Under the pieces are notes generated by a model, which saw nothing but the letters and a program-made list of their open reading frames with translations, ran no database searches and had not been told where the DNA came from. Shown one piece after another: positions 19,211 through 27,062 of a DNA stretch of 64,000 nt (positions within the stretch are counted from its first letter, which is position 1; each line of letters begins with the position of its first letter). This DNA is from an uncultured Aquimarina sp. (lineage in GTDB: Bacteria > Bacteroidota > Bacteroidia > Flavobacteriales > Flavobacteriaceae), in contig NZ_CANMQT010000001.1 in the NCBI RefSeq assembly GCF_947500065.1, positions 806,001 to 870,000 on the forward strand, given 5' to 3'. The translations under genes and the position numbers were made by a program.

Positions 19211-20875
19211 ATGACTTTCTTCTCAAAACAACTTCTATCAATAGGGCTCATTACTATATTTGTGTTTCTAACCAAAACTGTAACTGCTACCGAAATTCAA
19301 TCAATCATTCCTGATAGTTTGGTAACTAAATCTCCTAAGCAATTAATAGAAAGTATACAACACTCTACCCTTGAAGAAAGTAAAATTTATGAAATCGCCC
19401 TTAATAAGATTTCCGATAGTGATCTAATTTTAGCACAACAGCACTATAACATAGCGGTATTCTTCTATAAAAAGGAGGAATATGAACGTAGCACCTATTA
19501 TCTAAATAAAACTATCAAACTTGCAAAAAAGATAGAAGACGATACGTTTTTATCTAAATGTTATATAAAATTAGGAAATGCTTATTTAAAAGACTGGAAA
19601 AATCAAAAATCCCTTGATTCTTATGATCTCGCACTAAAAATTTTACAAAAGAATAAAAATATAAAATATGAACTTGCAGTAAATTCAGGATTAGCAATGA
19701 TTCTTAGAAGAATGCAGCAATTGGATAAAGCATTAGAGGTTTGTAAAAACGCATTACGACTTATTGAAAATTCATCATATAAAAATAGTATAGATCACGT
19801 TAAATTTCTTACCATAATTAGTGAGACATACCTCGATCAAAGAAAATATGATTCGGTGCTACATTATGCAGACATAGGTATAGCAATGGCAGAACCGTTG
19901 GATTATTCTATAGGACATATTGATTTATTAACTAAAAAAGGCATCGTATCATATAATAGAAACAAACTACCCCAAGCATTGGAGCATTTTTATTCAGCTG
20001 AGGATATTCTGATAAATAAGAAGATTACCCAAAAAAAATCAATACTAAATCTCTATTATTTTCTGGCAAGTTGTTTTTATGAGCAAAAAGAATATAATAA
20101 AGCCATTTCTTACTTAAAAAACACGGAACCTCTATTAGAAGAAAAAGATTCAAGAAACATAAGATTCATAGATATAAATAACTTATTTGCAAAATGCTAT
20201 AAAGTAATTGACAAAAAACAGGAATCAATATATTTAGAGAAAGTTGTAGCACTACAAGCACAGTTTCAGCATGCAACAAACAAAACTGTAAACAAATTAC
20301 ATAAGCAGAATACCCAAAAACTAGAAAATAAATTAAAAGCGCGTTATAAAGAGTATGTGTTCTTTATACTACTATTCGTTTGTGTTTTTATAATGTTTAT
20401 TCTTTTTAAATATTTTAGAAAACAAAAAAGTAATAAAGTGCGTTTTGATACATTAATACAAAAAATAAACACTTTAGAACCCAAAGAAAAAAACCAGACT
20501 AAGTCTATTATCATTGATGACAAAAAAGTTAATGCTGTTCTTAATGGATTACACAAACTCGAAAGCCAAGAGTTTTTCTTAAATACCGATTGTGATTTAA
20601 GATCCATGTCTAAAAAAGTAAAAACAAATACTACCTATTTATCTAAAATCATTAAAACGCATAAAGCAGCTAGTTTCAACGACTATATTAATGATCTAAG
20701 AATCGAATATGCTCTAAAAAGGTTAAAGAACGACAAAAAGTTTAGATCATTTTCTGTTAAATCAATTGCTCTAGAAATTGGATATAAAACGGATAATTCG
20801 TTTACTAAACATTTTAAATCAAAGACAGGATTAAACCCTTCTTATTACATCAAAAAAATAAGTAATCAGAGTTAA
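19211..20875 (+). CDS. Membrane TPR regulator with C-terminal AraC helix-turn-helix
   Basis: 554 residues. A signal peptide or first membrane segment is at 1-27. A long TPR region (about 45-370), probably periplasmic, contains several SYDLALKILQKN-like helical repeats. One transmembrane helix follows (about 383-401, FFILLFVCVFIMFILF), then a cytosolic linker and an AraC-type DNA-binding domain (about 450-550) with YLSKIIKTHKAASFNDYINDLR and SIALEIGYKTDNSFTKHFK. It would bind DNA while tethered to the membrane. A paralogue with the same layout is at 59079. Three GG-peptide genes begin 183 bp downstream; control of them is a guess from position. Confidence 0.85.
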   Translation: MTFFSKQLLSIGLITIFVFLTKTVTATEIQSIIPDSLVTKSPKQLIESIQHSTLEESKIYEIALNKISDSDLILAQQHYNIAVFFYKKEEYERSTYYLNKTIKLAKKIEDDTFLSKCYIKLGNAYLKDWKNQKSLDSYDLALKILQKNKNIKYELAVNSGLAMILRRMQQLDKALEVCKNALRLIENSSYKNSIDHVKFLTIISETYLDQRKYDSVLHYADIGIAMAEPLDYSIGHIDLLTKKGIVSYNRNKLPQALEHFYSAEDILINKKITQKKSILNLYYFLASCFYEQKEYNKAISYLKNTEPLLEEKDSRNIRFIDINNLFAKCYKVIDKKQESIYLEKVVALQAQFQHATNKTVNKLHKQNTQKLENKLKARYKEYVFFILLFVCVFIMFILFKYFRKQKSNKVRFDTLIQKINTLEPKEKNQTKSIIIDDKKVNAVLNGLHKLESQEFFLNTDCDLRSMSKKVKTNTTYLSKIIKTHKAASFNDYINDLRIEYALKRLKNDKKFRSFSVKSIALEIGYKTDNSFTKHFKSKTGLNPSYYIKKISNQS

Positions 20876-21058
20876 AATACACATAGAATAACAGATTATT
20901 ACAAAAGATAAAAGCTCCTCTATTTAATTGCTAAATCTCACCTTAATTTCTTTAAAATACGGTTACTTATTTATGAATTATCGGGTATAAAAAGTACCTT
21001 GATAACATATTCATTGGAGTGCATATAAAAATAATAATTCATTTTAAACATTAAGATT

Positions 21059-21217
21059 ATGAAAACAAAACAAGAACAGAGTATCACTTTTAAAAAGCTT
21101 ACTATCGCTAAGATCAACACAAGTTCTATGCATAAGATAAAAGGTGGAGATTGCGAAGTAATCGAACCTGATATGGGTACTCATGAGAGTATTTGTATTT
21201 GTGATAATCCTTACTAA
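21059..21217 (+). CDS. GG-leader peptide precursor, class I lanthipeptide-like leader
   Basis: A 52-residue precursor. The leader contains FKKLTIAKINTSSMHKIKGG, which follows the LxLxK...I...L..I.GG pattern of Bacteroidota class I lanthipeptide leaders. The core DCEVIEPDMGTHESICICDNPY has three Cys plus Thr and Ser residues that could form lanthionines. No LanB/LanC, ABC exporter or other tailoring gene lies in the window, so processing would have to come from elsewhere. It has its own strong terminator just downstream and a different upstream sequence from the next two peptide genes. Confidence 0.75.
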   Translation: MKTKQEQSITFKKLTIAKINTSSMHKIKGGDCEVIEPDMGTHESICICDNPY

Positions 21218-21247
21218 AAAAGGAATAAAAAAAACTGTTATTATTTA

Positions 21248-21288
21248 CATCCGTATTTTGTGAAAAATACGGATGTTTCATTTTTTTA
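21248..21288 (+). terminator. Rho-independent terminator after peptide 1
   Basis: A 13-bp perfect stem (21248-21260 with 21265-21277), loop GTGA, followed by TTCATTTTTTT. It separates the lanthipeptide-like gene from the next transcription unit. Confidence 0.88.
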
Positions 21289-21318
21289 CACCTTCATTTC
21301 GGTATACCTTGAGTACAG

Positions 21319-21382
21319 AATCGTAGTACAATAAGTACTTGATTTTAAAAAGGGGAAACCGAAAACCTTGTCAAAGAGTAGG
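21319..21382 (+). promoter_or_regulatory. Shared 5' leader element, copy B
   Basis: A hairpin (AATC..AGTAC-aataa-GTACT..GATT, 21319-21344) precedes a core at 21351-21382: AGGGGAAACCGAAAACCTT, then AGAGTAGG. AAGG/CCTT can pair, and CCT can pair instead with the last AGG. The ATG is 31 bp downstream of the core. Confidence 0.6.
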
Positions 21383-21412
21383 TAAAACACGAATAATTTA
21401 AAACACAAAATT

Positions 21413-21589
21413 ATGTTATCTGAAATTTTAAAATTAAAAGATGTTGAGCAGTTAGACAAAAAACAACAAAAAGGAATTAAGGGAGGTACTATACAATATC
21501 CTATTGGATGTCAAAGAAGAAGAGATTGTATTATAGTAACTGGAGATGCGGGTTGGGCATGTATCAATAGAACATGCATAGCTTTATAA
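21413..21589 (+). CDS. GG-leader, Cys-containing peptide precursor 2
   Basis: 58 residues. The leader MLSEILKLKDVEQLDKKQQ-KGIKGG ends in a double-glycine cleavage site; the core TIQYPIGCQRRRDCIIVTGD... has four cysteines and a basic RRR patch. It is too short to score as an ORF by length alone but is supported by near-identity of its leader and upstream DNA with the following gene. The leader type (MLxxILKLxxVxxLxKxxQxxIxGG) is common for flavobacterial bacteriocin-like precursors exported by C39-type ABC transporters. No terminator separates it from the next gene. Confidence 0.75.
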   Translation: MLSEILKLKDVEQLDKKQQKGIKGGTIQYPIGCQRRRDCIIVTGDAGWACINRTCIAL

Positions 21590-21611
21590 AAAAAATTCAT
21601 CTTAAGTGCAG

Positions 21612-21675
21612 AATCGTAGTACAATAAGTACTTGATTCTATCAAGGGTTAACCCAAAACCTTTTCATAAAGCAGG
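21612..21675 (+). promoter_or_regulatory. Shared 5' leader element, copy C
   Basis: The same hairpin (21612-21637) and core (21644-21675) as copy B at +293 bp. The core reads AGGGTTAACCCAAAACCTT, then AAGCAGG. It keeps AAGG/CCTT pairing and the alternative CCT/AGG pairing, although single bases differ. Confidence 0.6.
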
Positions 21676-21705
21676 TAAAATATCAATAATTTAAAACACA
21701 AAACT

Positions 21706-21885
21706 ATGTTATCAAAAATTTTAAAATTAAACAACGTTGCAAAATTAGACAAAGTAGAACAGCAATCTATTAATGGTGGGTACTATTGTAGAACAAATAT
21801 CCGTTGTTCTACAACACAGGATTGTTGGGAGGTAACAGGTGATTTTTCTGATAAATGTCACCAGGGATATTGTCATATATTTTAG
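21706..21885 (+). CDS. GG-leader, Cys-rich peptide precursor 3
   Basis: 59 residues. The leader MLSKILKLNNVAKLDKVEQQ-SINGG is homologous to that of the preceding gene. The core YYCRTNIRCSTTQDCWEV... has six cysteines, against four in its neighbour, and a different sequence. Conserved leader with divergent core is the usual mark of a secreted, processed peptide family. It is followed 27 bp later by a strong terminator, so it ends the peptide cluster. Confidence 0.75.
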   Translation: MLSKILKLNNVAKLDKVEQQSINGGYYCRTNIRCSTTQDCWEVTGDFSDKCHQGYCHIF

Positions 21886-21911
21886 GCATACAATTTTATT
21901 TATCATCTTTG

Positions 21912-21937
21912 AACCCTGAAAACTTCAGGGTTTTTTT
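21912..21937 (+). terminator. Rho-independent terminator after peptide cluster
   Basis: A 9-bp stem AACCCTGAA/TTCAGGGTT with loop AAC, then an uninterrupted T run to 21937. It ends 26 bp before the aminotransferase ATG. Confidence 0.9.
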
Positions 21938-21963
21938 ACACCTTCTTTTTTTGATCTACAACT

Positions 21964-23109
21964 ATGAGAAATATCCATTCTAAATTGCCTAACGTCTCTA
22001 CTACAATTTTTACTGTTATGAGCAAATTAGCAAGCGAGCATCAAGCTATAAATCTGTCACAAGGCTTTCCTAACTTTGGAGGAGATCAACACCTCATCAA
22101 TCTTGTTTCTAATGCAATGAATAATGGATATAATCAATATGCGCCTATGCCAGGTTTACTATCGTTAAGAGAAGTAATTGTAGAGAAAACTAATACGCTT
22201 TATAAAAGCAACTATCATCCAGAATCCGATATAACAATTACTTCTGGAGCAACACAGGCTATTTTTACAATCATTTCGGCATTTGTGAACACTGGAGATG
22301 AAGTGATTATTTTTAAACCAGCCTATGATTCTTATGAGCCTTCTATAGAATTATTTGGTGGAACGGTCATTCCAATTCAATTGTTAGCTCCTGATTATAG
22401 TATTGATTGGAAAGAAGTAGCACGTAAAATTACTTCTAAAACTAAAATGATCATCATCAACACTCCGCATAATCCAACTGGAACCATTTTATCTAAACAA
22501 GATATGTTTCAGTTAGAAATATTATTAAAGGATACCGATATCATCTTACTGAGTGATGAAGTTTATGAACATATTATTTTTAATGGTCAGGAACATCAGA
22601 GTATTGCCAGATTTCCAGGGTTAGCAGAAAGAGCTTTCATTACAGCTTCCTTTGGAAAGACTTTTCATACTACTGGTTGGAAAATGGGATACTGTCTTGC
22701 TCCCAAAGATCTTATGGCAGAATTCAGAAAAGTACATCAATTCAATGTTTTTTGCAGTAACCACCCTATGCAACAGGCATTAGCAGAATACCTGAAAACA
22801 CCTGAGCATTATTTATCCTTGCCAGATTTTTATCAAGAAAAAAGGGATTTATTCTTATCTCTAATCAAAGATTCCCGATTTTCATACATTCCTGCAGCGG
22901 GAACTTATTTCCAGTTATTAGAGTATGCTGCCATTACGGATGAAGGTGATGTGGCTTTCGCCGAAAGGTTAACAAAAGAGCATAAAATTGCTTCGATTCC
23001 TGTTTCCGTGTTTAATATGAATCAACAGGATGATAAAGTACTACGATTTTGTTTTGCTAAAACAGAAGATACACTAAAACGTGCGGCAGAGATTTTATGT
23101 AGCATATAA
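21964..23109 (+). CDS. PLP-dependent aminotransferase, methionine aminotransferase (YbdL) type
   Basis: A 381-residue class I/II aminotransferase. It has the N-terminal INLSQGFPNF, the NTPHNPTGTIL loop, LSDEVYEH and the PLP lysine in SFGKTFHTTGWKMGYC (Lys232). This set, with the short first helix KLPNVSTTIFTVMSKLA, is closest to E. coli YbdL, which prefers methionine and aromatic amino acids; kynurenine-type activity is also known in the wider family. It is cytosolic. It follows the peptide terminator and converges on dinB 28 bp away, so it is its own transcription unit. Confidence 0.88.
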   Translation: MRNIHSKLPNVSTTIFTVMSKLASEHQAINLSQGFPNFGGDQHLINLVSNAMNNGYNQYAPMPGLLSLREVIVEKTNTLYKSNYHPESDITITSGATQAIFTIISAFVNTGDEVIIFKPAYDSYEPSIELFGGTVIPIQLLAPDYSIDWKEVARKITSKTKMIIINTPHNPTGTILSKQDMFQLEILLKDTDIILLSDEVYEHIIFNGQEHQSIARFPGLAERAFITASFGKTFHTTGWKMGYCLAPKDLMAEFRKVHQFNVFCSNHPMQQALAEYLKTPEHYLSLPDFYQEKRDLFLSLIKDSRFSYIPAAGTYFQLLEYAAITDEGDVAFAERLTKEHKIASIPVSVFNMNQQDDKVLRFCFAKTEDTLKRAAEILCSI

Positions 23110-23137
23110 ACTATTGCCAATTAATATGATATAACTT

Positions 23138-24244
23138 CTAAAAATCGAATCGCAACTGAATAATCTCTACTTCTTCTTTTTCTTTCTTTTTTTGATCTTT
23201 TTTGCCTGTATTTAAATTTGAAAGTGAAATACCCAATAATCGAACAGAATTCTTCATTTCTGATTGATACAATAATTCTTTTGAAGTCTCTAATAGTATT
23301 GCAGCATCATTTACAAAATACGGTAATGTCTTACTACGAGTTTGAAGTGTGAAATCACTGTATTTAATCTTTAAAGTTACGGTTCTTCCAGATACTTTGC
23401 TCCTTTTTAATCTTTTTTGCAATTCTTCAGCGATGTTTTCTAATCGTTCCAGCATATATATTTCTGAAGATATATTTTCGTTAAAAGTTCTTTCTGCAGC
23501 CAATGATTTTCGTTCTCTATTTGGTTTCACTTCGCTCAAGTGTATTCCTCTAACAATATTATAATAATGCCCCCCAGATTTACCAAAATGTTGGGTTAGG
23601 AATTCTTCTGATTTAGTCTTTAGATCTTTCCCTGTATAAATTCCCATTTTGTACATCTTGGCTTGTGTAACCTTCCCAACGCCGTAGAATTTTTTAACAT
23701 CCAGATCTTCTAAGAATTCGATTACTTCTTCCGGGTTTACCGTTTTTTGGCCATTGGGTTTATTATAATCACTTGCTACCTTAGCAATAAATTTATTAAT
23801 GGATACTCCTGCAGAGGCAGTCAGTCCAACTTCATCAAAAATTTGTTGTCTGATCTCTTGAGCAATCAAAGAGGCGCTTGGGTTTCCTTTTTTATTTTCT
23901 GTTACGTCCAGATATGCCTCATCTAATGACAAAGGTTCTACCAAATCTGTATAGTCAAAAAATATTTTTCGAATCTGTTTAGAAATTTCCTGATATCGAT
24001 CGAATCTTGGTCGTACAAAGAGTAGTTCAGGACACAGTTTTCTAGCAGTAAAACCTGGCATAGCCGAACGTACCCCAAATTTACGCGCTTCATAACTTGC
24101 TGCGCTAACTACCCCGCGTTTTCCTCCACCACCAACAGCTAATGGTTTCCCTTTAAGTTCAGGATTATCCATTTGTTCCACAGAAGCATAAAACGCATCC
24201 ATGTCAACATGTATAATTTTTCTATGAGCAAGTAGTTCATCCAC
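23138..24244 (-). CDS. dinB: DNA polymerase IV (Y family)
   Basis: A 368-residue translesion polymerase. It has the catalytic carboxylates in HVDMDAFYASVEQ and LSLDEAYLDVT, the YEARKFGVRSAMPG finger motif, and a little-finger domain at about 240-350. The C-terminus QLRFDF fits a beta-clamp-binding peptide (QxxLF-like). The start is GTG at 24244 (VDELLAHRKIIHVDMD); the next ATG would cut into the first active-site motif, so GTG is preferred. No operator like the one at 57881 was found upstream. The short divergent region holds the paired REP-like palindromes. Confidence 0.93.
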   Translation of the reverse strand: MDELLAHRKIIHVDMDAFYASVEQMDNPELKGKPLAVGGGGKRGVVSAASYEARKFGVRSAMPGFTARKLCPELLFVRPRFDRYQEISKQIRKIFFDYTDLVEPLSLDEAYLDVTENKKGNPSASLIAQEIRQQIFDEVGLTASAGVSINKFIAKVASDYNKPNGQKTVNPEEVIEFLEDLDVKKFYGVGKVTQAKMYKMGIYTGKDLKTKSEEFLTQHFGKSGGHYYNIVRGIHLSEVKPNRERKSLAAERTFNENISSEIYMLERLENIAEELQKRLKRSKVSGRTVTLKIKYSDFTLQTRSKTLPYFVNDAAILLETSKELLYQSEMKNSVRLLGISLSNLNTGKKDQKKKEKEEVEIIQLRFDF

Positions 24245-24319
24245 AATGCAAAAATAGTGGATTTAGAATCTTATTTTATAATATCTTTGGAGAAGGTATG
24301 TTATAACTCTTCTGTCCTC

Positions 24320-24370
24320 TCGAGCGGAGTCGAGAGATCTTTAATCTAATTACATCTCGACTCCGCTCGA
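24320..24370. repeat. Paired REP-like palindromes forming a 16-bp inverted repeat
   Basis: TCGAGCGGAGTCGAGA (24320-24335) is the exact reverse complement of TCTCGACTCCGCTCGA (24355-24370), with 19 bp between them. Each arm is itself a member of the REP-like family. It lies between the divergent dinB and NAD(P)-binding genes, 22 bp before the latter's ATG. Confidence 0.8.
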
Positions 24371-24391
24371 TTTGACCGAAATTGATTAATT

Positions 24392-25057
24392 ATGAAAACT
24401 GCAATAATACTAGGTGCAACAGGATTAACAGGAGGAATTCTTTTAAGGTCATTACTTGAAGATGATCGATATGCTAAAATCAAATTGTTTTCTAGAAAAA
24501 CTATTGGGATATCTCATCCTAAAATAGAAGAACACTTGATTAATGTACTTCAATTAAAAACTATTGCTGCCAATTTTATTGCAGACGAAGTATTTTGCTG
24601 CATTGGAACTACCAATGCTAAAACTCCAGACAAAGGATTATATCGAAGTATCGATTATGGTATTCCTGTAACAGCTGCTGAACTTTGTCGCCTAAATAGT
24701 ATTAATACTTTTATCGTTGTATCAGCATTGGGAGCAGATTCAAGAAGTAATGTGTTTTACAATCGTACCAAAGGCGAAATGGAAGAAGCAGTTTTAGATC
24801 TAGAAATCTCTAAAACACACATATTACAACCATCATTAATCGGTGGTAAAAGAAATGAAAAAAGAGCTGGAGAATATTTCTTTAAGCAATTAATGAAGAT
24901 CATGAATCCTTTACTAATTGGTTCTCTAAAAAAATACAAGTCCATTAATCCAGAAACCATAGCTTCTGCAATGGTATGGTTAGCAAATAATGAATTCAAT
25001 AGAAAAAAAATAGTTTCTGATGAAATAAAAGAAATACAGGTGAAAAACACCCTATAA
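24392..25057 (+). CDS. NAD(P)-binding oxidoreductase-like protein (HTATIP2/NmrA type)
   Basis: A 221-residue atypical SDR. It shows the nucleotide-binding motif ILGATGLTGGILL at residues 5-17, VSALGADSRSNVFYNRTKGEMEEAV (Tyr and Lys in the SDR order) and LQPSLIGGKRNEKR. The family includes human HTATIP2/TIP30 and bacterial proteins of unknown substrate. It is cytosolic. It sits alone after the paired palindromes, with 106 bp to the next gene. Confidence 0.82.
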   Translation: MKTAIILGATGLTGGILLRSLLEDDRYAKIKLFSRKTIGISHPKIEEHLINVLQLKTIAANFIADEVFCCIGTTNAKTPDKGLYRSIDYGIPVTAAELCRLNSINTFIVVSALGADSRSNVFYNRTKGEMEEAVLDLEISKTHILQPSLIGGKRNEKRAGEYFFKQLMKIMNPLLIGSLKKYKSINPETIASAMVWLANNEFNRKKIVSDEIKEIQVKNTL

Positions 25058-25163
25058 TTCGTTCATATACGGTATACGTATCTTTCTGAACCCCTATTAT
25101 TACTGAATATCCAAAACAGCTTCTACATTTGTTTAAAAATTATAAATCATTAAAAAACGAATA

Positions 25164-25862
25164 ATGAAGTTATTAAAAAATCTCGCCTTAGTATTTATAA
25201 CCTGTCTAATAACGACAAGTATTTTTGCTCAATCCAATGTAAAATCCTTTGAATTTAAAAAAGGAGAAATTCTAGACATTCTTTTACTAACCAATAAGCC
25301 TGATATCGCAAAGGACTTTGAAAAATACAAAAAGACTGCCTTCCCTGTAGCTTTTAAAAGGACCTATAGACCGCAACCTGGATTCAGTATTAAAGAAACC
25401 ACCCAAGGAAATATCCAACCTACTAGTTTTCTTTTTGGAAAGTGGAGTGACTTAAAAAATCGCGAACAATTCATTGCTGAAATTGATAATGTTGTTCCGG
25501 ATTTTCATCAGCAACGTAGAAATATGTGGTCTATATTTAATTTAACCTATTATGAAATGCCAAGAGACATTTCTTTCAAAATAGACAAAAGCAAATATAT
25601 TGTAGCTACATCCTATTGGAAAAAAGATGCTGCATCTTTCAATAAATTCACTAAAACATGGTTACAAAAATCCATAGCAAAAGGAGGAAAAGAAATCATA
25701 CAGCTAACCAACGGAAAGTCGCCTGTAGGTTATTACCACAACCCAGACCTACTAGTTATCACTCAATGGGAAAGCAAGTCAGCATTTGATGCTTTTTACA
25801 AAGAAAACCTTAAAATGGATCACAAAGGAGTGTTACATGTAAATCAGTTCGTATTAAACTAG
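25164..25862 (+). CDS. Secreted protein with dimeric alpha-beta-barrel-like repeats
   Basis: 232 residues with signal peptide MKLLKNLALVFITCLITTSIFAQ. The mature protein looks like two similar halves, each with a strand, a helix and an aromatic-rich strand; for example FGKWSDLKNREQFIAEI in the first half and ITQWESKSAFDAFYKE in the second. This resembles the ABM/EthD ferredoxin-like fold. No catalytic residues can be named. It precedes a membrane-linked AraC regulator by 73 bp, with a strong hairpin between them, and may be part of the same response. Confidence 0.65.
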   Translation: MKLLKNLALVFITCLITTSIFAQSNVKSFEFKKGEILDILLLTNKPDIAKDFEKYKKTAFPVAFKRTYRPQPGFSIKETTQGNIQPTSFLFGKWSDLKNREQFIAEIDNVVPDFHQQRRNMWSIFNLTYYEMPRDISFKIDKSKYIVATSYWKKDAASFNKFTKTWLQKSIAKGGKEIIQLTNGKSPVGYYHNPDLLVITQWESKSAFDAFYKENLKMDHKGVLHVNQFVLN

Positions 25863-25873
25863 TATATTAAACC

Positions 25874-25908
25874 CGATGTATGTTTTAGAGTTGCTAAAAC
25901 ATACATCG
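25874..25908 (+). terminator. Long perfect stem-loop after the secreted ABM-like gene
   Basis: A 15-bp uninterrupted stem (25874-25888 with 25894-25908) and a 5-nt loop AGTTG, 11 bp after the stop codon. There is no T run on the plus strand (AATACATAAAAAC follows), so it may act as an mRNA stabiliser instead of a classic terminator. Confidence 0.6.
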
Positions 25909-25935
25909 AATACATAAAAACAGATCATTACTAAT

Positions 25936-27039
25936 ATGCAATCATTCCTAAATCAGTTAGTCTATTTCGGATACTTTCAAAGCTTGTTTTTATTGTTTAT
26001 TTATATTTTTTCTCCAAAAAAAAGAAAAAGCATCAATAAATACATTGCTTTTTTAGTACTAGTTTTAGCCGTAGGCCTAAGCGGTCGCATATTATATATC
26101 TCCGGTTACTTCGGAGATAATTACAGATGGGTTGTTTTTTCTGAATTCGCAACACTTCTATTTGGTGCTACGATTTACTTATTTACTCGATCTAGTTTAT
26201 TGAATAAACCATTTTCGTATAAAGAATTACTTCATTACATACCTGCTTTAGTATATAACATATTTGTAACTGTTGCTTTTATTCTGCCATCAGATACCGT
26301 ATTACAGGAAAGATCAGAAAGTGGAGAGAAATTTAGATTTACGTTATTCTTTATTGCTATTGGATTACTGTTTAATATCACGTATTGGGTTTTAAGTCTT
26401 AAAATATTTTTAAAATTCAGAAAAGACATCCAAAACGAATTAAGTTATACAGTAAAATCTCGGTTTTTCCTGAATTTCCTGATAGCAATAGGCGTCTGCC
26501 TTCTATGCTGGTTTAGTATGTTTATATATTGGCTCTTGGGACTCCCATTCTTAAACAAATCTGCTTGGCAGATCATATGGATAAGCATTGCTCTTATTAT
26601 TCTATTTATTACATTTTATAATATAAAAGAACCTCAGTTATTCAAAGTTACTCAGCTAGTAACTCCTAAAAAATATGCGCAATCCAAGTTATCAAATCAT
26701 GAGTTAGACAGTTTAAAATCTCAACTAGAAGGTTTAATGGAGGAAAGAAAACCATATTTAAACAGAAAACTCCTAAAATCTGAACTAGCGGAAATGTTAG
26801 GAGTAAGTAATCCTGAAATAGCACGTTTACTCAATGAACGAATAGGAATGAACTTTTTCGAATACGTAAACTATTATCGAATCAAAGAATTTATAGCCTT
26901 GGCAAAAACGGACCAGGCTAAAAACATGACTTTTTTTGGTCTTGCCCAAGAAGCAGGCTTCAACTCTAAAACTACATTTAATAAGTCGTTTAAAGATTTA
27001 ATGGGAACTACTCCTAAAGAGTACTTTTCTAATCTTTAA
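25936..27039 (+). CDS. AraC-family regulator with multi-pass membrane domain
   Basis: 367 residues. About seven transmembrane helices fill residues 1-235 (for example LVYFGYFQSLFLLFIYIF and IIWISIALIILFITF), followed by a cytosolic AraC HTH domain (about 270-367) with KSELAEMLGVSNPEIARLLNERIG and FGLAQEAGFNSKTTFNKSFKDLMGTTPKEYF. This architecture is common in Bacteroidota and suggests a membrane sensor that controls nearby genes directly. The flanking secreted protein and the DUF2911 protein 23 bp downstream are the likely partners, on position alone. Confidence 0.85.
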   Translation: MQSFLNQLVYFGYFQSLFLLFIYIFSPKKRKSINKYIAFLVLVLAVGLSGRILYISGYFGDNYRWVVFSEFATLLFGATIYLFTRSSLLNKPFSYKELLHYIPALVYNIFVTVAFILPSDTVLQERSESGEKFRFTLFFIAIGLLFNITYWVLSLKIFLKFRKDIQNELSYTVKSRFFLNFLIAIGVCLLCWFSMFIYWLLGLPFLNKSAWQIIWISIALIILFITFYNIKEPQLFKVTQLVTPKKYAQSKLSNHELDSLKSQLEGLMEERKPYLNRKLLKSELAEMLGVSNPEIARLLNERIGMNFFEYVNYYRIKEFIALAKTDQAKNMTFFGLAQEAGFNSKTTFNKSFKDLMGTTPKEYFSNL

Positions 27040-27062
27040 TCACATCAAAATTTCAACATACT

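Larger units (their letters stand above)
21307..21589. repeat. Tandem duplication unit 1 (leader element plus peptide gene)
   Basis: Matches 21600-21885 at a constant offset of 293 bp with no gaps through the upstream region and the leader codons. A 29-bp block is identical (21316-21344 and 21609-21637). Similarity is lost after the GG codons, in the core peptide. Confidence 0.75.
21600..21885. repeat. Tandem duplication unit 2
   Basis: Second copy of the 293-bp unit. It keeps the upstream element and leader codons but has a new core-peptide sequence. Confidence 0.75.
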
